Part shown: piece by piece, positions 36,810 to 45,056 of the stretch
How positions within the stretch are numbered: the first letter of the stretch is position 1
Layout: every line of letters begins with the position of its first letter
From: Streptomyces sp. NRRL F-525
Lineage (GTDB): Bacteria > Actinomycetota > Actinomycetes > Streptomycetales > Streptomycetaceae
Reading direction: 5' to 3'
DNA: 64,000 nucleotides
Assembly (NCBI RefSeq): GCF_000716605.1
Contig: NZ_JNXE01000004.1
Span: 248,001-312,000 of the forward strand
Program-made: the position numbers and the translations under genes
The notes under the pieces: model-generated
Database searches by the model: none
Seen by the model: only the letters and a program-made list of their open reading frames with translations
What the model was told of the DNA's origin: nothing

Positions 36810-37120
36810 CCGTCTACGAACTCGACGGCGACGCCCCGCTCGACCCCGTCCTCGTCGGCCCGGTGCTGCGCTCCGGGCCGCTCGCGGACGCCGTCATCGA
36901 GGCGGTGTCCGACGACAACCCCGACCGGGACGTGTACGTCGTGGACCGCGACGACTACGTCCGCGTCCACACCCCGCACGAGTGCCGACTGACCCGGCGC
37001 AGCCTGGAGGAACACCTCGGCGGAACCTTCCAACTCTCCGCCCTGGAGATCGAGATGCCCTCCTTCAAAGGGCGGATGCGGTCCCGGTCGCAGGAATACA
37101 TGTGGTTCAACAGCGAGTGA
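36806..37120 (+). CDS. Diiron monooxygenase coupling/effector protein (TmoD type)
   Basis: This 104-residue effector lacks cofactors and binds the hydroxylase to tune O2 activation. Family features are VGPVLRSGPLADAVIEAVSD DNP near residues 17-40 and the Ile/Leu-rich LSALEIEMPSFKGRM segment near the C-terminus. Length matches TmoD (about 103). It is coupled by ATGA overlap to the Rieske gene and lies 17 bp before the beta-subunit gene. Confidence 0.92.
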   Translation: MTVYELDGDAPLDPVLVGPVLRSGPLADAVIEAVSDDNPDRDVYVVDRDDYVRVHTPHECRLTRRSLEEHLGGTFQLSALEIEMPSFKGRMRSRSQEYMWFNSE

Positions 37121-37137
37121 CGAGGTCTGGAGAAGCC

Positions 37138-38145
37138 ATGGCACAGCAGCGTGACCGGCAGCGCGCGACCCGCCTGCGCACCTGGAGCGCCTTCGGCGAC
37201 CTGGGCCGCCGGCCCGGCGAGTACGAGGTTCTCACCCACGGCATGAACCACACCATGGGCGCCACCCCGCTGGAACTCCCGCCCGAGGCGCACGGCAACC
37301 GCTGGCTGCGCGAGCACCGCGACGGCATGGCGCTGACCGTGCCCGACTGGGACGCCTTCCGCGATCCCGACCGGGTGACGTACGGCAGCTATGTCGCGAT
37401 GCAGGACGACCGCGAGACGTACGTCGAGGGCCTGCTCGAACGCTTCGACAAGGAACAGCACGACGAACGCCTGACGGCCCGTCAACTCGACCTGCTGGCA
37501 CTGGCCGTGACCCCGGCCCGCTATCTCGTCCACGGCCAGCAGATGCTCTCCGCCTACCTCCAGCAACTCGCCCCCGGCAGCTACATCGCCACCTGCGCCG
37601 CCTTCCAGACCGCCGACCAGCTCCGCCGCGTCCAGCTCCTCGCCTACCGCACCACCCAACTCGCCCGCACCCACCCCGACCGCGCCTTCGGCCTCGCCGA
37701 ACGCACGACCTGGGAACACCACCCGGACTGGCAACCGTTCCGTCGGGCCACCGAGGAAGCCTTGGTCGCCTACGACTGGGACGTGGCCCTGGTCGCCTTC
37801 CAGCTCGTGGTCAAACCGGTCGCCGACGCCGTCCTCCTGCACGGCCTGGCCCGCCGCCTCGACACCGTCGGTGTCCCCCTCGACTCCCTCATCACCGACG
37901 ACCTGGGCCGCGACGCCCACCGCGCGGCCCGCTGGACCCGGGCCCTACTGACATTCCTGACCGACGCGGACCCGGGAAACCGGGCGGTCCTCCAGGGCCA
38001 CCTCGACAAGTGGGCCGAGCACGGTACGGCCATGGCCGCCGCGGGCGCCCGGCTGCTGGGTGCGCCGGACGCCGAGGCCACGGCGTTGGAGACGTGGGAG
38101 GAGCTGCTGGCGGTCGGCGGACTCAGCCGACCGCGGACACCGTAG
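37138..38145 (+). CDS. Diiron monooxygenase hydroxylase beta subunit (TmoE type)
   Basis: This 335-residue beta subunit has the ferritin-like fold without iron ligands: an N-terminal RTWSAFGDLGRRPGEYEVLTHG arm and DPDRVTYGSYVAMQDDRETYVEGL, both typical of TmoE-like proteins, then helices ending DPGNRAVLQGHLDKWAEH. It is the last gene of the operon. A perfect hairpin 22 bp after its stop is a likely terminator, so no reductase is expected on this transcript. Confidence 0.93.
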   Translation: MAQQRDRQRATRLRTWSAFGDLGRRPGEYEVLTHGMNHTMGATPLELPPEAHGNRWLREHRDGMALTVPDWDAFRDPDRVTYGSYVAMQDDRETYVEGLLERFDKEQHDERLTARQLDLLALAVTPARYLVHGQQMLSAYLQQLAPGSYIATCAAFQTADQLRRVQLLAYRTTQLARTHPDRAFGLAERTTWEHHPDWQPFRRATEEALVAYDWDVALVAFQLVVKPVADAVLLHGLARRLDTVGVPLDSLITDDLGRDAHRAARWTRALLTFLTDADPGNRAVLQGHLDKWAEHGTAMAAAGARLLGAPDAEATALETWEELLAVGGLSRPRTP

Positions 38146-38167
38146 GCGCGAACTCCGATGACCGAGG

Positions 38168-38187
38168 CGTCAGTTGATGAACTGACG
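38168..38187. terminator. Bidirectional hairpin between the monooxygenase operon and the YCII gene
   Basis: CGTCAGTT-GATG-AACTGACG is a perfect 8-bp stem with a tetraloop. It sits between convergent genes (stops at 38145 and 38219) and fits a bidirectional terminator. Confidence 0.6.
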
Positions 38188-38218
38188 GAATGCGGCGACG
38201 GCGATGGTGTCCAGCGGC

Positions 38219-38773
38219 TCAGGCCGGACGCCCGCCGAACTGCCAGTCGTGCACCTCGATGTCGGCATACCGGTCCCGGGTCAGCACGGCGCGCGCCGTC
38301 TCCGGGTCCGGTGCCCGGAGCAACGCCGCCGTGCCCAGCCAGGCGGTGCCGTCGTCGGACAACAGGGGCCCGTACGCGATCAGTTCGTCGTCCCGGCCGG
38401 GCGGCACCGCCAGGTCCACGGCCTGCCCGGCGCCGAAGCCGAGCACCAGGTAGCGGTTGCCGCCGGTCCGGCCGCCGGGGAAGTCCCACATGGTGCGGCC
38501 CAGCGTGTTGCGCCACCGGCGCAGCAGGACGTCCCGGTACACGCCCGCCTGATAGTTCGGCTCGTCGAAGGCGAACGCGCGGGCGGCGGCCGGGTCGTGC
38601 AGGTCGAGGATGTGCACGCTGCCGGTGGGGGTGTCACCGTCGCCGGCGAGCGTCGGGCCCCGGGCGATCATCTCCTTGGCGTACCGGTCCATGTAGGACC
38701 AGTGCCGTTCCAGCAGTTCGTCGCGCAGGTCGAGGGAACCGGGCCGGTCGCGGTGATAGCAGAGGAACTCCAT
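38219..38773 (-). CDS. YCII-related protein, two-domain
   Basis: This 184-residue protein is built of two dimeric-alpha/beta-barrel YCII-like halves. The first has FLCYHRDRPGSLDLRDELLERHWSY and VHILDLHDPAAARAFAFDEPNYQAGVY; the second has ELIAYGPLLSDDGTAWLGTA and RAPDPETARAVLTRDRYADIEVHDW. The conserved His/Asp of YCII proteins appears in the first half. Function is unknown; related proteins act in small-molecule turnover or as accessory proteins. It is monocistronic and convergent with the monooxygenase operon. Confidence 0.8.
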   Translation of the reverse strand: MEFLCYHRDRPGSLDLRDELLERHWSYMDRYAKEMIARGPTLAGDGDTPTGSVHILDLHDPAAARAFAFDEPNYQAGVYRDVLLRRWRNTLGRTMWDFPGGRTGGNRYLVLGFGAGQAVDLAVPPGRDDELIAYGPLLSDDGTAWLGTAALLRAPDPETARAVLTRDRYADIEVHDWQFGGRPA

Positions 38774-38867
38774 TCCCGAAGGATCTCCTCGCGGAGCTGA
38801 CCGGGTCGAGCGGGTTTCCCCGCCCGACCTTCCGATCAGGTCACTCGGCCCGGACGATCACGATCGG

Positions 38868-39851
38868 TCAGGCCCCGCCGCCGGCATCGCGCTCGCAGGT
38901 CGTCAGGAAGTCGATGAGCGCCGCGTTCACCTCGGCGGGGCGTTCCTGCTGGGTCCAGTGGCCGCAGTCCGACAGCTCGATGGGCGGGCGGACCAGGCTG
39001 GGCATGAAGTTCGGGAGCTGGGCGATGATGTCGCGGGCGCCCGGGAACGCGGGGACGAGGTCGCGGTCGCCGAAGATGTACAAGGCGGGGCGGGTGACGA
39101 CGGCGTTGTTCCAGGGCGCGGTCAGGTCCCAGTTGCGGTCGAGGTTGCGGTACCAGTTCAGGGCGCCGGTGAAGCCCTTGGAGAAGCTCTCGGCCAGGGT
39201 GTCGAGATCCTCCTCGGTGAGCCACTCCGGAAGTACCTCGGGGTCCTCCATGGCGGCGAGCCAGCCCTTCTCGGGGTCGACCAGCGGCTGCATGATCTCG
39301 CCGGAGGGGGAGGCCGAGGCAGAGGCGGAGTAGAGGAACTTGCGGAGCGTGGTGCGGGTGTCCCTCGCGAACTCGGCGTCGGCGACGCCCGGTTGGTTGA
39401 AGTAGTTCCAGTAGAAGCGGCCCTGGAAGATCTCCTGCATCATCGCCATCGGACGCTGCGTCCCCCGGTACGGCGGCGGCACGCTCAGCCCGGCCACCCC
39501 GAGCACCAGGTCCGGCCGCAGCAACGCGGTGTGCCACGCGACCGGCGCACCCCAGTCGTGCCCGACGACGTACGCCTTCTCCTCGCCCAACTCCTGGATC
39601 AGACCGACGACATCGCCGACCAGATGGAAGATGGTGTACGCGTCGACCTCGTCCGGGTGGTCACTGCTGCCGTACCCCCGCTGGTCGGGGGCGACCACAT
39701 GGAAACCCGCGTCGGCCAGCGCGCCGATCTGGTGGTGCCAGGAGTGCCATGACTCCGGGAAGCCGTGCAGGAGGATCACCAGGGGGCCTTCGCCCTGCTC
39801 GGCGATGTGCAGACGGATGCCGTTCACGTCGACAAAACGATGCGTAACCAT
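38868..39851 (-). CDS. Epoxide hydrolase (alpha/beta hydrolase fold)
   Basis: This 327-residue protein has the classical soluble epoxide hydrolase pattern: oxyanion motif HGFPES (residues 29-34), DQRGYGSSD, nucleophile Asp99 in GHDWGA, cap-domain tyrosines, acidic residue in FGDRDLVP and catalytic His in DCGHWTQQERP. It opens epoxides to diols. Being close to a diiron monooxygenase of the epoxide-forming class, it could detoxify that enzyme's product, although it is separated by the YCII gene and is on the other strand. ATG 39851 gives the usual length; the open frame upstream is a shadow of the next gene. Confidence 0.92.
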   Translation of the reverse strand: MVTHRFVDVNGIRLHIAEQGEGPLVILLHGFPESWHSWHHQIGALADAGFHVVAPDQRGYGSSDHPDEVDAYTIFHLVGDVVGLIQELGEEKAYVVGHDWGAPVAWHTALLRPDLVLGVAGLSVPPPYRGTQRPMAMMQEIFQGRFYWNYFNQPGVADAEFARDTRTTLRKFLYSASASASPSGEIMQPLVDPEKGWLAAMEDPEVLPEWLTEEDLDTLAESFSKGFTGALNWYRNLDRNWDLTAPWNNAVVTRPALYIFGDRDLVPAFPGARDIIAQLPNFMPSLVRPPIELSDCGHWTQQERPAEVNAALIDFLTTCERDAGGGA

Positions 39852-39901
39852 GCGGACGAGGCTACGTGTCGTGCCTGTCGAGCCGCGTGGCGGGTTTCGG
39901 C

Positions 39902-40549
39902 CTAACGGCCGGGCGGCTGCGCCTCTTCGTCGTCCTGCTCCTGGTAGGAGTAGCGCTGCTCTTTCCACGGATCGGCGATGTTGTGGTAGCCGCGCTCCTC
40001 CCAGAACCCGCGCCGGTCCTCGGTGAGGTACTCGATGGCGCGCAGCCACTTGGGGCTCTTGTAGCCGTACAGATGCGGCACCACCAGCCGCAGCGGGAAG
40101 CCGTGTTCGGCGGTGAGGGGCTCGCCGTTGTGGTGGGTCGCCAGCAGGGTCTGCGCGGCCGTGAAATCGGCGAGGCGGAGGTTCGTGGAATAGCCGTACT
40201 CCGCCCACGCCATGACGTGCGTGACCTCCGGCGCGGGCGGCACCAGCTCCAGGACGGTGGCGGCGGGGATGCCGTACCACTCGTGGTCGGTGGAGGTCGG
40301 ACCGGACGCGCAGTGCAGATCGGCTAGGACCGTGACATGCGGCAGCGGCGCGAGCTCGTCGAACGTCCAGATGCGCTCGGCACCGTCGGCCGTGGCGCCA
40401 TGGACGCGCAGATTCCAGCGCTCGGGGCGGAACCGGGGGACGGGCCCGTAGTGCGAGACCGGCCAGCCGTGCACATGACGCTGGCCGGGCGGAACGGGAC
40501 GGGAATCGTCGGCGGCGGCCTCGGCCGTACTGTGTCGGTCGCTTGCCAC
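39902..40549 (-). CDS. Molybdopterin-dependent oxidoreductase (sulfite-oxidase fold)
   Basis: This 215-residue protein has only the Mo-cofactor domain of the sulfite oxidase family. Motifs include WPVSHYGPVPRF, WNLRVHG, the cofactor Cys in LHCASG, and the C-terminal KSPKWLRAIEY with DRRGFWEERGYH. No signal peptide, heme or dimerisation domain is seen, so it is a small cytosolic enzyme like other actinobacterial stand-alone Mo domains. The substrate is unknown. A molybdate-binding Mop protein is encoded next upstream on the same strand. Confidence 0.88.
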   Translation of the reverse strand: MASDRHSTAEAAADDSRPVPPGQRHVHGWPVSHYGPVPRFRPERWNLRVHGATADGAERIWTFDELAPLPHVTVLADLHCASGPTSTDHEWYGIPAATVLELVPPAPEVTHVMAWAEYGYSTNLRLADFTAAQTLLATHHNGEPLTAEHGFPLRLVVPHLYGYKSPKWLRAIEYLTEDRRGFWEERGYHNIADPWKEQRYSYQEQDDEEAQPPGR

Positions 40550-40682
40550 GGGTGACGCCCCTTCTCCGCTGGTCTCCTGGTTACGGCTACCTTCCCCGAG
40601 CAGCGTAGGCGCTCACGCGCGACGGGACCGACGCCGGGTCCCGGTGCGCGTGAGCGCGTCGCCGAACCGTGGAGTCCCCGCG

Positions 40683-41102
40683 TCAGACGGTCGCCAGCGA
40701 CACCTCGGTCGACTTGATCAGCGCGACGACCGGCGAACCGGTCCGCAGGCCCAGGTCGCCGACCGCGTCCTTCGTGATCGCCGCGGTCAGCTCGCCCCCG
40801 TCGACGGTGACCTTGACGACGGCCATCGCCCCGCCGGTGGCGACATCGCTGACCGTGCCGGGCAGCTGGTTGCGGATGGACACCCCCTCCACCCGGCTCG
40901 TGGCGAGCGCCACCTCGGTCGACTTCATCATGGCGCGCACGGCCGTACCCTCGGCGAGCCCCAGGTCCTTCACGGCCTCCAGCGTGATCGCCGCGGTGAG
41001 GTCCTGGCCGCCGTCGAGGCGCACCTTCACGGTCGCCATCACCGCGCCGGAGGTGACGGCCGTGACGGTGCCGGGAATCTGGTTGCGGATGCTCAAGCTC
41101 AT
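40683..41102 (-). CDS. Di-Mop (tandem TOBE) molybdate-binding protein
   Basis: This 139-residue protein consists of two tandem Mop/TOBE domains, each starting SIRNQ(I/L)PGTV and ending KSTEV(A/S)LAT (residues about 4-70 and 74-139). Such molbindins store or buffer molybdate and tungstate in the cytoplasm. ATG 41102 (MSLSIRNQ) fits the repeat boundary. It lies upstream of the Mo oxidoreductase, consistent with a molybdenum link, but with a separate gap. Confidence 0.92.
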   Translation of the reverse strand: MSLSIRNQIPGTVTAVTSGAVMATVKVRLDGGQDLTAAITLEAVKDLGLAEGTAVRAMMKSTEVALATSRVEGVSIRNQLPGTVSDVATGGAMAVVKVTVDGGELTAAITKDAVGDLGLRTGSPVVALIKSTEVSLATV

Positions 41103-41430
41103 GACGGAACGCCTCACAGAGAAGAGGGAAGGTCTGGATTGCCGGATTTATCACCGACTGTGCGTCCACAAGCTAGCCGCTTCCGCCGTACCCGTCACAG
41201 ACCCCGTCGCATCCGCCACCTGCGAGTTTGCTTCGTCCTCGCAAATCCGAGGAACCCGCGAACAGTGACGGCGGGCATCGGCATCCGGCGGTTCTGTAGG
41301 TGGGATGCGCGCATGCCGGGGCGATGAGGAGAATCAGCTGGCAGATACGAGGTGACCTCGACCTGTTCCCTCGCATCCGCGTTTCGGTCCCGCCGCCGTC
41401 CGGGTACGGTCGTGCGGGAGGTGGTGGCCC
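41103..41430. other. Divergent intergenic region of 328 bp
   Basis: No gene is evident. It holds the divergent promoters of the Mop gene and the fusion gene. A TACGGT -10-like hexamer (41405-41410) and a GGGAGGTGG ribosome site precede the GTG at 41431. No ModE-like palindrome was recognised. Confidence 0.5.
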
Positions 41431-42759
41431 GTGATCCAGATCGTGGAGCACGCACCGCAGGAAGGCCCCTACGCCATCGGCACCGCGATCGAGGCCGCTG
41501 GGCTGCCGACCCGGGTCTGCCGGACCTGGGCGGGCGACCCGGTGCCGGACACGGCCGACGGTCTGGTGGGCCTGGTGGTGATGGGCGGGGCGATGGCCGC
41601 CTACGAGGACTTCCCCAGTCGTGGCGCCGAACTCGCCCTGCTGCGCGCCGCGTTGGAGGCCGAGGTGCCGGTGCTGGGCGTGTGCCTCGGCGCGCAGTTG
41701 CTGGCCGTCGCGGCCGGTGGTGTCGCCCGGCCCGGCAACGGGACGCAGGTCGGCTGGGCCGCCGTACGGACGACGGAGGCCGCGCGCGCCGATGCCCTGT
41801 TCGGTGCCGTTCCCGAGCGGCTGCGGGTGCTGCACTGGCACGGCGACACGATGGACCTGCCGGTGGGGGCCACGCTGCTGGCCTCCTGCGACCAGTACCC
41901 GGTGCAGGCGTTCCGGGTCGGCGGTTCGGCGTGGGGCATGCAGTTCCATCTGGAGGTGGACGAGGCGGCGGTCGGTGCCTTCGCCGAGGCGTTCCCGGAG
42001 GAAGCGGCCACCGCTCCCGGAGTCGTGCAGAACGCGCCCGCCGAACTCGCCGTACTGGCCCGCCACCGCGACGGCGTGTTCCAGCGCTTCGCCGCCTTCG
42101 TCGCGACCCGCGCCGAACTGACGGCGACCCGCGCCTTCTTCACCCGGCGGGCGGCCACCTGGGAGGAACGGTTCGCGGACGACGGCCCCCGGTACGCGGC
42201 CGCCGTCGAGCGGATGGAACTCCGGCCCGGACAGCGGGTGTTGGACCTGGGCTGCGGCACCGGCCGAGCCTTGCCCGCCCTGCGTGCACAGGTCGGCGAC
42301 GCGGGCCTCGTCGTCGGCATCGACGTCACCCCCGCGATGCTCACCGCCGCGCTCCGCGAAGGCCGCGACACGGACGGGTGCCTGCTCCTGGCTGACGCCT
42401 GCCGGCTGCCCCTGCCGACCGGAGCCGTGGACGCGGTCTTCAGCGCGGGCCTGATCAACCACGTACCCGACCCGGCGACGGCCCTGCGCGAATGGGCCCG
42501 AGTCACCGCCGCAGGCGGCACCCTGCTCCTGTTCCACCCCTCCGGCCGCGCCGAACGGGCCGCCCGCCACGGCCGCGCCCTCGACCCGGACGACCCGCTC
42601 GCCGAGGAGAACCTCCGCCCCGCCCTGTGCACGGCCGGCTGGGACCTGTCCCGCTACGAGGACGCCCCGCACCACTTCCTGGCCCGCGCGTCACGCATCA
42701 CCGAGTGGAGCGAGCCCGCCGTGGAGAATCACATTGCCGACAACGATCTAGCTGGCTAG
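41431..42759 (+). CDS. Fusion of class I glutamine amidotransferase and SAM methyltransferase
   Basis: This 442-residue protein has two domains. Residues 1-195 are a class I glutamine amidotransferase of the GMP-synthase-like type, with nucleophile Cys85 in GVCLGAQL and the His173/Glu175 pair in QFHLEVDE. Residues about 235-440 are a class I methyltransferase: motif I VLDLGCGTGRA at 270-280, GIDVTPAM for the acidic strand-2 end, and a motif IV-like VDAVFSAGLINHV. Both active sites look intact. The domains share one frame without an internal stop or restart. The combined substrate is unknown; stand-alone GATases of this type act on gamma-glutamyl compounds. It has a strong ribosome site and lies 9 bp before the next gene. 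Confidence 0.88.
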   Translation: MIQIVEHAPQEGPYAIGTAIEAAGLPTRVCRTWAGDPVPDTADGLVGLVVMGGAMAAYEDFPSRGAELALLRAALEAEVPVLGVCLGAQLLAVAAGGVARPGNGTQVGWAAVRTTEAARADALFGAVPERLRVLHWHGDTMDLPVGATLLASCDQYPVQAFRVGGSAWGMQFHLEVDEAAVGAFAEAFPEEAATAPGVVQNAPAELAVLARHRDGVFQRFAAFVATRAELTATRAFFTRRAATWEERFADDGPRYAAAVERMELRPGQRVLDLGCGTGRALPALRAQVGDAGLVVGIDVTPAMLTAALREGRDTDGCLLLADACRLPLPTGAVDAVFSAGLINHVPDPATALREWARVTAAGGTLLLFHPSGRAERAARHGRALDPDDPLAEENLRPALCTAGWDLSRYEDAPHHFLARASRITEWSEPAVENHIADNDLAG

Positions 42760-42768
42760 GTTCGCCCC

Positions 42769-43458
42769 ATGGCTGATGACGAACCCACGCGGGCCGCACG
42801 CCTGCTCGATGCCCAGGCCAAGGCCGCGCTGCTCTTCTCGGAGGTCGAGGAGCGTGGGCTCGTGGCGCCCGGTGAGGGGGAGCGGGCCGTCAGCGACCGG
42901 GTTCGCGACCTCGCGAACGAGTTGTTCGGTACGACCCGGCACTGGCACAAGCGGATCGTGCGCTCGGGGCCGAACACGCTCGCGCCGTACAAGGAGAACC
43001 CGCCGGACCGGGTGATCGGCGCGGACGACATCGTGTTCGCCGACTTCGGGCCGATCTTCGAGGAGTACGAGGCCGACTTCGGCCGGACCTTCGTCCTGGG
43101 CGACGACCCGGTCAAGCACCGGCTGCGCGAGGACCTGCCCAAGGTGTTCGCGGCCGGCCGGCGCTTCTTCGAGAACACCCCGGACATCACCGGCGCCCGC
43201 CTGTACACCGAGGTCGCCCGCCTCGCCGACAAGGCCGGTTGGGAGCTGGGCGGTTGGCACGCGGGGCACCTGGTCGGCGAGTTCCCGCACGAGACGATCG
43301 AGGGCGCGCACGTCGAGTCGTACGTCACCCCCGAGAACGACACCCCCATGCGCCGCACCGACAAGACCGGCCGTACCTGCCACTGGATCCTGGAGATCCA
43401 TCTCATCGACCGGGAGCGGGAGTTCGGCGGTTTCTACGAGGAACTGCTCACCCTCTGA
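42769..43458 (+). CDS. M24-family (Xaa-Pro aminopeptidase-like) protein
   Basis: This 229-residue protein has the pita-bread fold of M24 peptidases without an N-terminal creatinase domain. Candidate metal ligands are the Asp in VFADFGPIFEEYEADFGRTF, the His in GGWHAGHLVGEFPHE and the Glu in ILEIHLID; spacing is as in small M24 members. The 9-bp gap from the fusion gene suggests co-transcription. The peptidase or hydrolase substrate is unknown. Confidence 0.85.
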   Translation: MADDEPTRAARLLDAQAKAALLFSEVEERGLVAPGEGERAVSDRVRDLANELFGTTRHWHKRIVRSGPNTLAPYKENPPDRVIGADDIVFADFGPIFEEYEADFGRTFVLGDDPVKHRLREDLPKVFAAGRRFFENTPDITGARLYTEVARLADKAGWELGGWHAGHLVGEFPHETIEGAHVESYVTPENDTPMRRTDKTGRTCHWILEIHLIDREREFGGFYEELLTL

Positions 43459-43486
43459 CGGCAGTTGGTTCGGCGATAGTTGATCC

Positions 43487-44335
43487 ATGGGGACTGTGAC
43501 AGCGCTGTACCGGTATCCGGTGAAGTCGATGCTGGGCGAGGCCGTGATCGCCGTGGCGGTCACGGAGAACGGGCTCTCCGGGGACCGGGTGTACGCCGTC
43601 CTCGACGGCACGGGCGCGGTGGGCAGCGCCAAACACCCGCGCAAGTGGGGCGAGTTGCTGCGCTGCCGCAGCCGCCTCGACGACTCCGGCGTGGTCCGGG
43701 TCGTCCTGCCGGACGGCACCGCCCTGGCGGTCGAAGACCCCGACCTGGACGCGGAGTTGTCCAAGCTGCTGGGCCGGCAGGTGTCCGTCTCCGGCGTCGT
43801 ACCGGAGCACAGCCGACTGGAGCGCGCCGTGCCCGCGTACGAGGGCGGAGTCCCGGACGTCGTACGGGAGTCGGCGACCGTAGACGCGACCGGGGAGAGC
43901 ATCACGACGGGCGGGGTCGCGCCGGGGACGTTCTTCGACTTCGGCCAGGTTCACCTCGTCACCACGGCCGCTCTGGACCGGATGCGCAGTGTGTATCCCT
44001 CCGGGGACTTCGACGCGCGTCGCTTCCGGCCGAACCTGGTCGTCAACTCCCTTGGCGGGCCCGGCTTTCCGGAGGACGGCTGGGTGGGGTCACGCCTGCG
44101 CGTGGGGGAGGCGCTGTTCCGCGTGCTCGTGCCCACACCGCGCTGCGTGATCCCCACCCTCGGCCACGACGAACTCCCGCCGGACCCCGGCCTCATGTGC
44201 GCGGTCGCCCGGGAGCACCGCATCCCGGTCTTCGACCTCGGCCGGCTCTCGTGCCTCGGCGTGTACCTGGACGTACTGGAGGCCGGGACGGTCCGGGTGG
44301 GCGACCCGATCGCGTTGGAGGAGACGGTCGAGTGA
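43487..44335 (+). CDS. MOSC-domain protein
   Basis: This 282-residue protein has an N-terminal MOSC beta-barrel (LYRYPVKSMLGE, then GLSGDRVYAVLD) and a C-terminal MOSC domain with FRPNLVVNSLGGPGFPEDGWVG and a Cys in TPRCVIPTLGH. MOSC proteins carry sulfur or use Mo cofactor, for example in the reduction of N-hydroxylated compounds. It follows the M24 gene by about 28 bp in the same direction. Together with the Mo oxidoreductase and Mop protein it makes this stretch molybdenum-rich. Confidence 0.9.
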   Translation: MGTVTALYRYPVKSMLGEAVIAVAVTENGLSGDRVYAVLDGTGAVGSAKHPRKWGELLRCRSRLDDSGVVRVVLPDGTALAVEDPDLDAELSKLLGRQVSVSGVVPEHSRLERAVPAYEGGVPDVVRESATVDATGESITTGGVAPGTFFDFGQVHLVTTAALDRMRSVYPSGDFDARRFRPNLVVNSLGGPGFPEDGWVGSRLRVGEALFRVLVPTPRCVIPTLGHDELPPDPGLMCAVAREHRIPVFDLGRLSCLGVYLDVLEAGTVRVGDPIALEETVE

Positions 44336-44353
44336 CACCCCTCCCATCAGGGG

Positions 44354-44977
44354 TCATTCTCCGGCCTTGCCGAAGCGGTACTTCAGATGCGTGGCGAGCG
44401 GAGTCTCGACCACCCTGACCGGCTCGACGCGCTGCGGTCCCGCGCCCGGGCCTTCGAAGAGCCGCAGGCCCGCGCCGAGGAGAGCGGGCACCACATGGAG
44501 CTGGAGTTCGTCGATGAGCCCCGCCCCGAGGTACTGCCGCACCGTGCTCGCACCGCCCGCGATGTCGACGTTCCGGTCCCCGGCGACGGCCTTCGCCCGG
44601 TCGAGGGCGCTGTGGATGCCGTCCGTGACGAACGTGAAGGTGGTGCCGCCCTCCTTGACCAGGGTCGGCCGAGGGCGGTGGGTCAGGACGAAGACCGGGG
44701 TCCGGAAGGGCGGGTCGGCGCCCCAGAACTCCTCACCCGTGTCGTACATCATCCGGCCCATCACGACCGCCCCGGTCGCGTCGAACCACTCCCGCATCAA
44801 CTCGGAGTCGCGGTTCTCCTCCCCACCGGTCATGCCCTGGCGCTCCCGCCAGCTCGCCAGATTGTGGATCCACTCGAAGAGCGGCTCGGCGCCGTCGCCG
44901 CCCGGGTTGTCGATGGTCACGCCGGTGCCGGCGATGTAGCCGTCGAGGGAGACGGCCAGATCCGCGGTCACGGTCAC
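44354..44977 (-). CDS. RibD/dihydrofolate-reductase-like reductase
   Basis: This protein of 207 residues belongs to the RibD C-terminal/DHFR-like family. It has VTADLAVSLDGYIAG at the start, MGRMMYDTGEEFWG, FVLTHRPR, and a C-terminal GLIDELQLHVVPALLGAGLRLFEG, the family signature. GTG 44977 is chosen because AGGAGC lies 7 bp before it; the upstream in-frame ATG lacks this. It presumably uses NADPH. Many such proteins in Streptomyces are of unknown substrate. Confidence 0.9.
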   Translation of the reverse strand: MTVTADLAVSLDGYIAGTGVTIDNPGGDGAEPLFEWIHNLASWRERQGMTGGEENRDSELMREWFDATGAVVMGRMMYDTGEEFWGADPPFRTPVFVLTHRPRPTLVKEGGTTFTFVTDGIHSALDRAKAVAGDRNVDIAGGASTVRQYLGAGLIDELQLHVVPALLGAGLRLFEGPGAGPQRVEPVRVVETPLATHLKYRFGKAGE

Positions 44978-45056
44978 GATGGTGCTCCTGAGTCGTGGAG
45001 GTACTGCTGCTTCCACTCTCACGTCGATCGGGAACCGGCGCATTCGACCAGCCCGG

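Noticed and set aside
34585..38187. CTGACG half-sites at both ends of the monooxygenase operon as a flanking pair or attachment site
   Set aside because: The right-hand copy is a compact stem-tetraloop between convergent genes and is better explained as a terminator; there is no integrase or target duplication.
41195..41455. Small minus-strand ORF with ARTKQT, reminiscent of the histone H3 tail
   Set aside because: A coincidence in a six-residue string; the ORF has no ribosome site and overlaps the promoter of the fusion gene.
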